Assembly: GCA_021199795.1 (NCBI GenBank)
Contig: JAJQHJ010000004.1
Coordinates: 1 to 64,000, forward strand
DNA from: Oscillospiraceae bacterium
Lineage (GTDB): Bacteria; Bacillota; Clostridia; Oscillospirales; Ruminococcaceae
Length of the DNA stretch: 64,000 bases
Direction: 5' to 3'
This document shows positions 8,668-15,792 of this stretch, piece after piece. Below the pieces are notes generated by a model. That model saw nothing but the letters and a program-made list of their open reading frames with translations, was not told where the DNA came from and did not search any database. The position numbers and the translations under genes are program-made. The stretch's first letter is position 1. Each line of letters starts with the position of its first letter.

Positions 8668-9504
8668 TCACACAGTGCAATTGAGCACTGCAATCTGTGT
8701 CGGGTCGATGACCTTTATGCCATAGACATGAAGACCCTTGACGGCATCCGCAAACTTCTTTTCAGGGCGGTAAGCGGTGGTTTCGAGAATCTGCTCAGCA
8801 TAGGTGCAAGCAGACGGAACCTGTGCTGTGATGCAGTAGACGTCGCCGTTCATATAGCAGTTATTCGACTCATAGATGTCAAAGCCGGCAATTCTTCCGA
8901 TGAATCCACTTCTCGAAGTCTCCTCGCCCATCATGCCGGAGCCGGTGAATCTCGAATCCTGCAAAAGGAGTGCGTAGACATCGGGAGGCAGGACTATGCT
9001 TCTTCCCTCATGCGGAACGTTGTTCTTGTCGAGGATAAGCCGGAGCTGGACAATGTAGCCATAGACATTGTCAGCCGTGAGCGCAATAGGGCTGCCCGCA
9101 CCGATGACATTGTCGGAGCTTGCATTGGATGCAAGGTTTTCAAGGATATAGGCGTCAGCAATGTCATTGAGTGCATAGGCACTCTTCTGCATAGCCTTGT
9201 CCATGATATCTCCTGCCGCCTGAGCCGCATCCACGTCATCAATCTGGAAGTTGAAATACTTCGCCTGATCGATTTCGAGTGTGGTGTCGCTGAGATTCAG
9301 ATCCTCAGGATCTACGATTTCAGAGCCCTTTTCATAGTCCGAAACGGTGATGTCGCCTATAGTGTTGATGTGAACTGCCGAGCCGCACTGCTTGATTTCG
9401 CCATCATAGTCGTGATTCACGATACTTCCCGCAACGTGAGCCTTTTCAAGAGCAGCCAGAAGTCTTGCACTCCAGAGCTCGGGTATAAATGTGCTTAATG
9501 CCAT
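8668..9504 (-). CDS. Major capsid protein, P22 coat-like
   Basis: A 278-residue protein starting MALSTFIPELWSARLLAAL, a typical opening for P22-type coat proteins with the HK97 fold. The family pattern ENLASNASSDNVIGAG and VPHEGRSIVLPPDVYALLL also fits, as do the GFDIYESNN and AILNC-type terminal strands. It follows the scaffold gene by 24 nt, the usual scaffold-capsid order. No separate protease gene is present, which suits P22 or SPP1-type maturation without cleavage. It would form the shell of the particle. Confidence 0.85.
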   Translation of the reverse strand: MALSTFIPELWSARLLAALEKAHVAGSIVNHDYDGEIKQCGSAVHINTIGDITVSDYEKGSEIVDPEDLNLSDTTLEIDQAKYFNFQIDDVDAAQAAGDIMDKAMQKSAYALNDIADAYILENLASNASSDNVIGAGSPIALTADNVYGYIVQLRLILDKNNVPHEGRSIVLPPDVYALLLQDSRFTGSGMMGEETSRSGFIGRIAGFDIYESNNCYMNGDVYCITAQVPSACTYAEQILETTAYRPEKKFADAVKGLHVYGIKVIDPTQIAVLNCTV

Positions 9505-9528
9505 GATTTTTATTTTCCTTTCTTTTTA

Positions 9529-10077
9529 TCAGTCGGTTGTCACTCCAAGCGACTGTTTTATCGCCTGGTAGTTTTCGTTGATCTCATGGGAAGACATTCT
9601 TCTTATGTCCTCTCTTGAGTAGCCTTTGTCGGATGAATTTGCGGGAGGCGAAGCCGTCTCTGCGCCGTAAAGATATCTCCTCGGAATAAATCCCGAGTAA
9701 AGATCACTTAAGCCGCTTCTGACCGCATCTTCATCAAGAAGTCTTCCATCCTCCGAAATCTCAAGCTTTTCAAAATCCGTGACATGTAAAATAGAGTTCA
9801 CACATCCCTCCGGGATGTGAAGTTCCCTTAACATTTCAGTCACTGCCTGCCTTTTAGCCTGCATCGACTTCTCCATGTCAAGTGCCTCGAATTTTGTCTG
9901 ATACTCCGCAAGCGAATTCTTAGCGTTATCAAGCTCACCTACCAAGCCGGCAAGTCTCTCATTTTCAGCTCTATAGCCCTTGAGAGCCTCAACAGTCTCG
10001 GCATGAGCCTTGATAATCTCCTCCGCATTCTCATCCGTAATGCCCATTTCTCTGAGCATCTTTCTTGTTAATGCCAT
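9529..10077 (-). CDS. Phage scaffold protein, GP20 type
   Basis: A 182-residue, mostly coiled-coil protein (about residues 20-85 rich in Glu, Lys, Ala and Leu) resembling phage minor structural protein GP20, an internal scaffold needed to assemble the procapsid. The frame extends upstream to 10230, but those residues are Arg/Lys-rich without family character. The ATG at 10077 begins MALTRKMLREMGI, as in GP20 proteins, and has AAAGGAAAG five bases before it. It lies between portal and capsid genes, its normal place. Confidence 0.8.
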   Translation of the reverse strand: MALTRKMLREMGITDENAEEIIKAHAETVEALKGYRAENERLAGLVGELDNAKNSLAEYQTKFEALDMEKSMQAKRQAVTEMLRELHIPEGCVNSILHVTDFEKLEISEDGRLLDEDAVRSGLSDLYSGFIPRRYLYGAETASPPANSSDKGYSREDIRRMSSHEINENYQAIKQSLGVTTD

Positions 10078-10114
10078 TTTTCTTTCCTTTCTTGTGTAAC
10101 TTCCTCTACACAAT

Positions 10115-11404
10115 TTATATGCCCAGTGCTTCCGCACAGAGAGCCTTGATTGTTTCATCGTCGAACAAGCCTCGAAGTAGCAAAGCCGTTTCGGCTCTTT
10201 CCCTTTCCGTCTGCGCCTTTTCATACTCATTGACGATGGTGTCCCGCTTGAAAGTGCAGGTGTCCTCTACTCCCAATAGATTCAGCAGCCCGTGGACAAA
10301 TTTGAGAACCGCATATTCAAGCATGTTTGAATACAGGTTCATCGGCTCATATGCCGCCTTGATTGCCGTTGCGGTTGAATTACCGCCCGAAACGGTGTCA
10401 AGATTCAGAACCATGAAGTCGCGGTACATTTCGTTTTCAAGACGGGTGAGCATTGCCTCCCGGCTTTCATAGGGAATCTCGGTTGTGTGAGACTCAGCCT
10501 GCGCACCGTCGTCCTCGATCACTGCCGCCCTGACTGTCTTCATGTGCTCGATGAACTTGGCAAGGTCGATGTCGTCCATACCGCCGGCATTTGAGATTGT
10601 CCAGTATATCATCGAAGCGTCGTCAATGTCGTTTGCAAAGCCCGATTCGATGAGGTCGTAGCAGTCAATCTGCCGCCTTAGCCCAACAATCCCCGACTGC
10701 TTTCTCGGAGAGTAGAGCGGCACAATAGGCAGCCTCTCATAGTTCTCTTCAATCAGCGAATCATCCTGATATTCAGACCTGATAACTATCTGCTTATAAG
10801 CCCTTTTCGGCTTCATGACAGTGAGCTCCTCTCCACGTCTGCGGATATATTCGGTGTAGCCGTCAATCTCGTAGAGGGTGAGCCTCAGCGGCTTGTCAAT
10901 ATCCAGCTGCCAGAACCTGATTCCGGCTTTCAGCTCGCCTGTCTCCTCATCATAAAGCGGCACAAACTCCTCCGCTCCGAACACCTCAACTCTGTCATGG
11001 TTCATAAATCCATAGGAAACCCCGCCGTTCAGAGCATCGGTCAAAGCCTCCTGCAATGCATGATCAAAGCTATTGCCGCCAAGAAGCTTCTTCGTGTCAG
11101 AGTTTTCAAACCTCGCGCCGTACCCAAGAAGATACTGCACCGTCTGTGTGACGAACCGGAAGTAGACGTTTGAAGCCAGCCGGAAGTTCGCCGAGTAGTT
11201 GTCCGGAACAGCTCTTCCCGAAACGGTGTAGAGTAGCTTCCGGTATTTCGTGATGGTCGGGTTTTCGTTTCGCCAGTAGGCGAGGGCATCGAGTGTGTCG
11301 CGGTAGGTTTTCGATGTCTTATAGTCCGCGACAGCACTCTTCAAAAAGCCCTCAAGCTCATGTTCCCCTTTCTTTGCCTTTTCCAGATCCTGATAGGTAT
11401 ACAC
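10115..11404 (-). CDS. Phage portal protein, SPP1 gp6 type
   Basis: The portal forms the ring at one capsid vertex through which DNA is packaged and released. The 429-residue sequence fits the SPP1 gp6 family: a variable N-terminus, VKFVTQTVQYLLGYG-like wing region, the pattern IDCYDLIESGFANDIDDAS, and a long helical stem region with ESREAMLTRLENEMYRDF and the SGGNSTATAIKAAYEPM segment. The start is GTG at 11404, 19 nt after the terminase stop, with AAAGGGG upstream at slightly long spacing. No interruptions are visible. Confidence 0.88.
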   Translation of the reverse strand: MYTYQDLEKAKKGEHELEGFLKSAVADYKTSKTYRDTLDALAYWRNENPTITKYRKLLYTVSGRAVPDNYSANFRLASNVYFRFVTQTVQYLLGYGARFENSDTKKLLGGNSFDHALQEALTDALNGGVSYGFMNHDRVEVFGAEEFVPLYDEETGELKAGIRFWQLDIDKPLRLTLYEIDGYTEYIRRRGEELTVMKPKRAYKQIVIRSEYQDDSLIEENYERLPIVPLYSPRKQSGIVGLRRQIDCYDLIESGFANDIDDASMIYWTISNAGGMDDIDLAKFIEHMKTVRAAVIEDDGAQAESHTTEIPYESREAMLTRLENEMYRDFMVLNLDTVSGGNSTATAIKAAYEPMNLYSNMLEYAVLKFVHGLLNLLGVEDTCTFKRDTIVNEYEKAQTERERAETALLLRGLFDDETIKALCAEALGI

Positions 11405-11423
11405 TTATATAATTTCCCCTTTC

Positions 11424-12644
11424 CTAGAGTAGCCTGAGCCCCGAGAGCTCAGCCTCATTTCTTTTCTTTGCCAATATTGTCGACGAGAAGTATCTTATCT
11501 CGTCCATCGCATGGTCATTCTCTTTTACAACCCTGTCGTTTCCGGACTTGTCGTCCCAACGGTAGAGCGAGAATTCCCGGAGAGCGTTCTTGCAGCTTCG
11601 GTGAATCTTAAGCTTCCCGGATTTTAAGAACCCAGCCGTAAGACGGATGCCGTTCATGACGTCGTTGTCGGCTTTTTTAACTCGAAACTTTCCTTTCTTT
11701 CTGATAAGAATGATGAAGCTCGATGCCGACGGGTCGACTATCACGTTTCTCACGGGAAGATCTCCCGCCAATGCCTCAAGAGCAAGGTAGTAGTCCTCGT
11801 CGGTGAGCTGCTTTTTCTCAGCTCTGCCGTCGTAATAGTACTCCGCTATTCTCGTAGCAACGCCGTTTGAAACGCACCACAGTCCCATCGAACAGGGATT
11901 CATAGTCCCATAGTCGCAGGAAATGTAGTATTCGCCGTGGGTTGGAATCTCGTCCGTGATGTAGTCTTCGCTCATTTCGTAAACCAGTCCCTCCGCCAAG
12001 ACCCATCTTCCCTCGATATATCTTTCATAGAAAGCACCCGAGTAGTAGCTCTTGTAGCGGTCGATGATGCGTTTTGAAAGTGACGGGTTGTCCTCCAATC
12101 TGAAATGCAGATAGAGGGCGTTTCTTTCGTCCGCTTTCAGAATCCACTCCCGGTAGAACCAGTGCTCCGGCGACTCGGGGTTGCAGGAAAACCACAGCTT
12201 CGAGCCCTCAACCGAACACCTCGCCACCGCCTGAGAAACAAACGACTTCGGCATCAGTGCCACCTCGTCGATAAGCGCACCGGCAAATGTTCTTCCCTGA
12301 ATCAGAATGAAGCTTGACTCATCCTTGCCGCCGAAAAACTCGAAAACGTTCCTGACACTGCCCTGGGAGACCTCCATCACCTTTGAGGACGGCTTCCACT
12401 TGATGCGGTATTTCTTGTTTGAATAGCTCATCGACATGAACGGAAGTATAATGTTCTTCACAGCACCGTCGGCTGTCTTCCCGCAGATTCCGAACCGCTG
12501 ACCGGAAAAGTTCGCCATCGCCCAGTCGACAAATGCAACCGTCATGACGGAAGTTTTTCCGGAACGGATCGCGCCGTCGCAGATGAGTGCGTCGTAGTCC
12601 GACTCCGCAAACGCGAAAATCTTTTTCTGCTTCTCACTGAGCAA
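11424..12644 (-). CDS. Phage terminase large subunit
   Basis: The packaging motor: an ATPase that pumps DNA into the capsid, plus a nuclease that cuts it. The Walker A motif is GAIRSGKT (residues 24-31 of the chosen protein) and Walker B is ALIDEVALM. The C-terminal nuclease keeps its acidic residues in SCDYGTMNP, IVDPSAS and NDHAMDEIRY. The family is PBSX/SPP1-like. A TTG at 12644 is preferred as start: it sits five bases after AAGGGGTGGG, beyond the stop of the upstream gene. The ATG 18 codons upstream would overlap that gene and adds no conserved sequence. All catalytic residues look intact. Confidence 0.88.
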   Translation of the reverse strand: MLSEKQKKIFAFAESDYDALICDGAIRSGKTSVMTVAFVDWAMANFSGQRFGICGKTADGAVKNIILPFMSMSYSNKKYRIKWKPSSKVMEVSQGSVRNVFEFFGGKDESSFILIQGRTFAGALIDEVALMPKSFVSQAVARCSVEGSKLWFSCNPESPEHWFYREWILKADERNALYLHFRLEDNPSLSKRIIDRYKSYYSGAFYERYIEGRWVLAEGLVYEMSEDYITDEIPTHGEYYISCDYGTMNPCSMGLWCVSNGVATRIAEYYYDGRAEKKQLTDEDYYLALEALAGDLPVRNVIVDPSASSFIILIRKKGKFRVKKADNDVMNGIRLTAGFLKSGKLKIHRSCKNALREFSLYRWDDKSGNDRVVKENDHAMDEIRYFSSTILAKKRNEAELSGLRLL

Positions 12645-12657
12645 TCTCCCACCCCTT

Positions 12658-12924
12658 TCACTGCGGCTTGTCGCTCTTGAGATCCTTAATAAGCTCAAAA
12701 ATGCTCTTGCTCAAGGGATCGTCCGCCGTGCTGTCAGCCTCAGATTCTGTCAGGAAGCTATCCGACAAGGACGAAATCGCACCCGTCAGCTGTGAAACGC
12801 TTGCATCCTTAAGCTTTTCCTCATCATTGAGAATCTCAAGGCACTTTTCTATGATTTCGTTTGCCCTGAGCCTGTTAAAATCACAACTATCCTGCTTACC
12901 CAAATTCATCCCTCCGAATTTCAT
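12658..12924 (-). CDS. Small protein before terminase, possible small terminase subunit
   Basis: An 88-residue acidic protein with helical stretches (NRLRANEIIEKCLEILNDEEKLKD and SKSIFELIKDLKSD). Its position directly before the large terminase fits a small terminase subunit that recognises DNA, but it lacks a clear helix-turn-helix and is short for that role. A regulatory protein is also possible. The start is uncertain: ATG at 12924 has no ribosome site, ATG at 12909 lies directly against GGAGGG, and a TTG at 12903 has ideal spacing. A 34-codon leader frame ends here at 12896. Confidence 0.5.
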   Translation of the reverse strand: MKFGGMNLGKQDSCDFNRLRANEIIEKCLEILNDEEKLKDASVSQLTGAISSLSDSFLTESEADSTADDPLSKSIFELIKDLKSDKPQ

Positions 12925-13000
12925 ATATTTCTAAAAAAAGTACTTGACATTTCGGAGAAAGCTTGATATAATACAGTTGTGTGTTTTTGATAACATTCAT
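12896..13000 (-). CDS. Possible 34-codon leader peptide of the phage cassette
   Basis: A short frame starting MNVIKNTQLYY and ending RRDEFG. It has GGAG ten bases before the ATG at 13000, and its stop overlaps the start region of the next gene. That layout suits a translated leader that feeds ribosomes into the first cassette gene. The peptide has no recognised motif and the frame may be fortuitous, so confidence is low. Confidence 0.25.
   Translation of the reverse strand: MNVIKNTQLYYIKLSPKCQVLFLEIYEIRRDEFG
12944..12972 (+). promoter_or_regulatory. Consensus promoter pointing away from the phage cassette
   Basis: TTGACA (12944-12949), 17 nt, TATAAT (12967-12972): a perfect sigma-A promoter on the plus strand. 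No protein gene follows before the RelB-like gene at 13530. The RNA would run antisense to the start of the cassette transcript and toward tRNA-Ser. Confidence 0.6.
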
Positions 13001-13154
13001 ATTTTTATTTCTCCTTTTTCCTTTTCCAATCTTTGAAACAAAGTCGTCCTCCGGGGCGGCTTTGTTCATTCTGTAGGTTTGTCCACCGGAAGAGCTTTTC
13101 TCTCGCAAAGCCGCCTTAAAGAAACTTGTGTTCTGAACTTTTGTTCTGTATTTT

Positions 13155-13182
13155 ATGATACTCCGGATTTCCCGTTTGTCAA
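13155..13182 (-). promoter_or_regulatory. Probable promoter of the phage cassette
   Basis: On the minus strand TTGACA (13182-13177), 16 nt, TATCAT (13160-13155). It is the only good minus-strand promoter upstream of the terminase genes and lies just after a terminator that would block read-through. The early transcript contains the palindrome GAAC-AAAA-GTTC, a possible operator. Confidence 0.5.
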
Positions 13183-13193
13183 CCCCAAATTTC

Positions 13194-13235
13194 AAAAAAA
13201 AATCTCCCGCAGTCCTAATTTCCGGACTCCGGGAG
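13194..13235 (-). terminator. Rho-independent terminator insulating the phage cassette
   Basis: On the minus strand a 12-bp stem with one mismatch (CTCCCGGAGTCC with GGACTGCGGGAG) is followed by A and nine T residues. It would stop any minus transcription arriving from the right before the cassette promoter. Confidence 0.7.
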
Positions 13236-13264
13236 GAAAAGCAAATAAATTTGTGAAAAAGGTC

Positions 13265-13293
13265 TTGACATCGAGCTGAAAATAGCGTATAAT
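13265..13293 (+). promoter_or_regulatory. Promoter of tRNA-Ser
   Basis: TTGACA (13265-13270), 17 nt, TATAAT (13288-13293) on the plus strand, about 36 nt before the tRNA. Both boxes match the consensus perfectly. Confidence 0.85.
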
Positions 13294-13328
13294 GTCATAG
13301 TTCGCAAGCGAACAGATAAACTAAGCAT

Positions 13329-13421
13329 GGAGAAGTCGCCTAGCCCGGTTTATGGCGCACGACTGGAACTCGTGTATGGGTTGATAGCTCATCGAGGGTT
13401 CGAATCCCTCCTTCTCCGCCA
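13329..13421 (+). tRNA. tRNA-Ser (GGA)
   Basis: A 93-nt tRNA with the long variable arm of the serine class, acceptor arm GGAGAAG, T arm GAGGGTTCGAATCCCTC and an encoded GCCA end. The anticodon loop reads CTGGAAC, giving GGA. It has its own promoter and terminator. Confidence 0.95.
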
Positions 13422-13425
13422 AATA

Positions 13426-13452
13426 AGAGCCTTGAAATAGGGCTCTTTTTGT
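13426..13452 (+). terminator. Terminator of tRNA-Ser
   Basis: A stem AGAGCC / GGGCTCT with loop TTGAAATA is followed by TTTTTGTTTT, immediately after the tRNA. Confidence 0.8.
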
Positions 13453-13460
13453 TTTCACTA

Positions 13461-13503
13461 TTGACATCACTCAACGCATATGCTATAATGTATGTGTAAC
13501 ACA
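13461..13503 (+). promoter_or_regulatory. Promoter and likely operator of the toxin-antitoxin operon
   Basis: TTGACA (13461-13466), 17 nt, TATAAT (13484-13489). Right after the -10 box lies the palindrome TGTGTAACACA (13493-13503). Antitoxins of the RelB type usually repress their own promoter through such a site, so this is the likely operator; that role is inferred. Confidence 0.75.
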
Positions 13504-13529
13504 TTGTAATACAGAAAGGAGACACCATT

Positions 13530-13748
13530 ATGACTTTTTCCATCCGTTTGTCCGAAAGTGAAAAAAATCTGGCTGAAAGCTATGCCAGACTCCACAGCGT
13601 TTCTATGGGTGAAGCTTTCAAGCGCGCACTTTTCGAGAAGATTGAAGACGAGTACGACGTGGTTGTCGCCGAGGAAGCTTATTCTGAGTATCAGAAAGAC
13701 CCGAAGACCTATACTCTTGATGAGGTCAGAAAGAGCCTCGGTATATGA
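13530..13748 (+). CDS. RelB/DinJ-like antitoxin
   Basis: A 72-residue protein beginning MTFSIRLSESEKNLAESYA, a ribbon-helix-helix DNA-binding start, followed by SMGEAFKRALFEKIED and a flexible acidic C-terminal part ending TLDEVRKSLGI. This is the usual plan of a RelB-type antitoxin: N-terminal dimerising DNA-binding domain, C-terminal toxin-binding tail. It precedes a RelE-like toxin with a four-base ATGA overlap and follows a strong promoter with a palindromic operator. AGAAAGGAG precedes the ATG. It should neutralise the toxin and repress the operon. Confidence 0.88.
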   Translation: MTFSIRLSESEKNLAESYARLHSVSMGEAFKRALFEKIEDEYDVVVAEEAYSEYQKDPKTYTLDEVRKSLGI

Positions 13749-14011
13749 AGTACTCAGTAGCTTTTTCAAAGCGAGCTCGTAAGGAGCTCGGGAACTTAGA
13801 CAAGTACACCCAGAAGATGATAGTAAACTGGATTGAGAAGAATCTCGACGGCTGCGAAGATCCGCACGCCCACGGCAAGGCTCTGACAGGCGACCTTAAG
13901 GGCATCTGGCGATATCGCATTGGCGACTACCGCCTTTTGTGCGACATAAACGAAAGTGAGCTCGTCATCCTCGCCCTCAGCATTGGTCACCGAAGAGAAG
14001 TTTACAGATAG
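13745..14011 (+). CDS. RelE/ParE-superfamily toxin
   Basis: An 88-residue basic protein with the RelE fold pattern: YSVAFSKRARKELGNLDK at the start, then GKALTGDLKGIWRYRIGDYRLLCDI and the terminal strand ILALSIGHRREVY. RelE toxins cut mRNA in the ribosome A site. The late Arg and Tyr residues (R78 region, GHRREVY) match the catalytic end of this family. It overlaps the antitoxin gene by four bases. Length is normal and no key segment is missing, so the module appears functional. Confidence 0.88.
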   Translation: MKYSVAFSKRARKELGNLDKYTQKMIVNWIEKNLDGCEDPHAHGKALTGDLKGIWRYRIGDYRLLCDINESELVILALSIGHRREVYR

Positions 14012-14020
14012 GAGCATAAC

Positions 14021-14533
14021 ATGAAAACCCTCATAGTAATAGACATGCAAAACGACTTCATCGATGGTGCCTTGGGCACTGCTGAGGCGGTCGCTATTGT
14101 CCCGAACGTCAAAAAGAAAGTTTCGGAATATCTCGCTTCCGGCGGGGCGGTCATCTACACCCGCGACACCCACACACTCGATTATCTCTCCACTCAGGAG
14201 GGCAAAAACCTGCCTGTTGTCCACTGTGTCAAGGGCACTCCCGGCTGGGAGATTGCGGATGGAATATATGCAGGCGGCTCAACGGTCGTTGACAAGCCCT
14301 CTTTCGGCTCAACTGAGCTTCCAAAGGTGCTTTCGGAAATCAAGGATCTTGAGTCAATAGAGCTCATCGGTCTCTGCACCGACATCTGCGTCATCTCGAA
14401 CGCAATGATCCTGAAAGCCGCTTTCCCGGAGATTCCGATAACTGTTGACTCATCCTGCTGTGCCGGCGTAAGCCCAGAAAGTCATGAAAACGCCCTCAAG
14501 GCGATGGCGGTCTGCCAGATTAATATTGCATAA
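14021..14533 (+). CDS. Nicotinamidase/isochorismatase-family cysteine hydrolase
   Basis: A 170-residue cytoplasmic hydrolase with the intact catalytic triad D8 (VIDMQNDF), K92 (VDKPSFGS) and C123 (CTDICV), including the usual cis-peptide region before the cysteine. Nicotinamidases convert nicotinamide to nicotinate for NAD salvage. The TRDTHTLDY segment, with Asp and His candidates for metal binding, favours a nicotinamidase-like substrate, but related enzymes use other amides. It starts nine bases after the toxin stop with TAGGAG before the ATG and no promoter between. It is therefore probably co-transcribed with the toxin-antitoxin genes, an unusual pairing. A terminator follows at 14540. 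Confidence 0.85.
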   Translation: MKTLIVIDMQNDFIDGALGTAEAVAIVPNVKKKVSEYLASGGAVIYTRDTHTLDYLSTQEGKNLPVVHCVKGTPGWEIADGIYAGGSTVVDKPSFGSTELPKVLSEIKDLESIELIGLCTDICVISNAMILKAAFPEIPITVDSSCCAGVSPESHENALKAMAVCQINIA

Positions 14534-14539
14534 GAAAAG

Positions 14540-14575
14540 CCCGTGCCGGTCAACTGCCTGCACGGGATATTTTTG
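14540..14575. terminator. Bidirectional terminator between convergent genes
   Basis: The stem CCCGTGC (14540-14546) / GCACGGG (14560-14566) is followed on plus by ATATTTTTG and on minus by CTTTTCTT. It ends the amidohydrolase operon. The minus-strand membrane protein gene at 14550 even encodes its last residues within the hairpin. Confidence 0.75.
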
Positions 14576-15176
14576 TCATAAGAAACCTGATTGTAATCAC
14601 GAGAACCAGCGCATACATCGCCCCGCTCGTGATGGCGGACAACGTCAGCATACTTTCAGCACCGCCATTCACCATGATTAGCGTGTTCTGCAGCGACAGC
14701 ACCGACACTATAGCATCAATAAGGCTTATCGCCCTCAGCTCCGAGATTAAGATATTTCCCGAGAGCTTTTTCTTTTTGCTCCCGAAATTCACCGACGCCA
14801 TGATTATCTTGTATGTGGTATACGCCGCCATCGCGATTGCCGGAATCTTACTCATCGTGACCGGCTTCTCGAACATCACCATGAGAGCAATCGGGCAGAT
14901 GAGGGCAATATTGAGGAGCAAGAGAAAGCACGAACTTATCCGGAATGTCCGGATCCTTGCCCTGTTTTTTCGCTCAGAGAGAAGAATTATCCCGCGAATC
15001 AAAGCCAGCAGTATATAGTAAATTGCAATGCTTCCATGCCAGAGTGACAGCGAAGCTATCCCCAGATAGCCGTTATACACAGCAAACAGCACGGTTATCC
15101 CAAGTGACAGCCATGCCCCAGAAAAAGTCCTGAATTCATAGTCAGTGCGGTATCTCTCAATGAAACTATTTCCCAT
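14550..15176 (-). CDS. Multi-pass membrane protein of unknown function
   Basis: A 208-residue protein with about five or six hydrophobic helices and short charged loops (SERKNRARIRTFR and GSKKKKLSG). I do not recognise the family. The ATG at 15176 is chosen because GGAG lies seven bases upstream and the codon overlaps the end of the TetR gene by 11 nt; an upstream ATG at 15206 lacks support. The overlap and order suggest that the TetR regulator controls this membrane protein, perhaps a transporter-like or stress protein. The last codons fall in the shared terminator at 14540-14575. Confidence 0.65.
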   Translation of the reverse strand: MGNSFIERYRTDYEFRTFSGAWLSLGITVLFAVYNGYLGIASLSLWHGSIAIYYILLALIRGIILLSERKNRARIRTFRISSCFLLLLNIALICPIALMVMFEKPVTMSKIPAIAMAAYTTYKIIMASVNFGSKKKKLSGNILISELRAISLIDAIVSVLSLQNTLIMVNGGAESMLTLSAITSGAMYALVLVITIRFLMTKISRAGS

Positions 15177-15762
15177 ACCCAATCTCCGGACGCACGCATT
15201 CTTCAATGACAGTGCATATCATTTCAACCGAATCCTTGCAGTCTTCTGCCAGCCAGCGTCTTATTATCGCCATGACTCCGTTGATATAGTAGTCGATAAA
15301 GTACCTCTGCTGCTCAGCCGGGATGCTGAACCGGGACATAATTGGCTTAAGTATATACTTTTTCATGTACTCAAACTTCACATCTGCCTGAATCCCGCTC
15401 GGGTTCCGGAACGATGCACGGTAGATGGATTTATTGTCCCTGATAAATTCGAGATAGGGCTTAAGATACTTTTCGGTAATGAGGACGAGCTCCGGGAGCT
15501 CCTTGTTCTGGATATTCCCGACAAAGCTCTCGCCACTTTCGGAAAAGCAAGCCTGAAATTTTGAGTCCATCATTTCAACCGTCTCGTTCACGAGGTCGCC
15601 GATATTCTCATAGTGAAGATAGAATGTCGACCGGTTAACTCCTGCTCTCTCACAAATCTCCTTTACGGTGATGAATTCCAAATCCTTTCGCTCAAGAAGC
15701 AGAAGCAACGCCTCGTCCATCAAAAGGGCAGTGTTAAAGTATTTACTTTCTGATTTGTTCAT
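15166..15762 (-). CDS. TetR-family transcriptional regulator
   Basis: A 198-residue repressor-type protein. The N-terminal helix-turn-helix is typical: FITVKEICERAGVNRSTFYLHYENIGDLV (residues about 30-58). The C-terminal helical domain (YLEFIRDNKSIYRASFRN, YYINGVMAIIRRWLAEDCK) matches the DhaS-like TetR subgroup found in Firmicutes. It sits between two membrane-protein genes on the same strand, overlapping the downstream one, so it probably regulates this small operon. The ligand is unknown. Confidence 0.9.
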   Translation of the reverse strand: MNKSESKYFNTALLMDEALLLLLERKDLEFITVKEICERAGVNRSTFYLHYENIGDLVNETVEMMDSKFQACFSESGESFVGNIQNKELPELVLITEKYLKPYLEFIRDNKSIYRASFRNPSGIQADVKFEYMKKYILKPIMSRFSIPAEQQRYFIDYYINGVMAIIRRWLAEDCKDSVEMICTVIEECVRPEIGYGK

Positions 15763-15792
15763 CTTGCCACCGCCCTTTCCAGACGTCCTTGA

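Larger units (their letters stand above)
12925..13328. other. Noncoding control region between phage cassette and tRNA-Ser
   Basis: About 400 nt without a firm gene. It holds a minus-strand promoter for the cassette (13155-13182), a minus-strand terminator just upstream of it (13194-13235), a strong plus-strand promoter pointing the other way (12944-12972), a plus-RNA hairpin at 13037-13066 (13 pairs including two G-U, loop TCCG), the possible leader frame at 12896-13000, and the promoter of tRNA-Ser (13265-13293). A plus transcript from 12972 would be antisense to the cassette leader. Confidence 0.6.

Noticed and set aside
8728-9498. Long plus-strand frame of 256 codons opposite the capsid gene
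   Set aside because: It mirrors the capsid reading frame, has no ribosome site and its product has no recognisable features; it is an antisense shadow.
12896-13195. 99-codon frame in the leader of the phage cassette
   Set aside because: Its first 65 codons run through hairpins and low-complexity leader; only the last 34 codons have a ribosome site and are listed as a possible leader peptide.
13329-13421. tRNA-Ser as the integration site of the phage cassette
   Set aside because: Phages integrate at the 3' end of tRNA genes, but the cassette lies on the 5' side. No duplicated tRNA end was seen near 5309.
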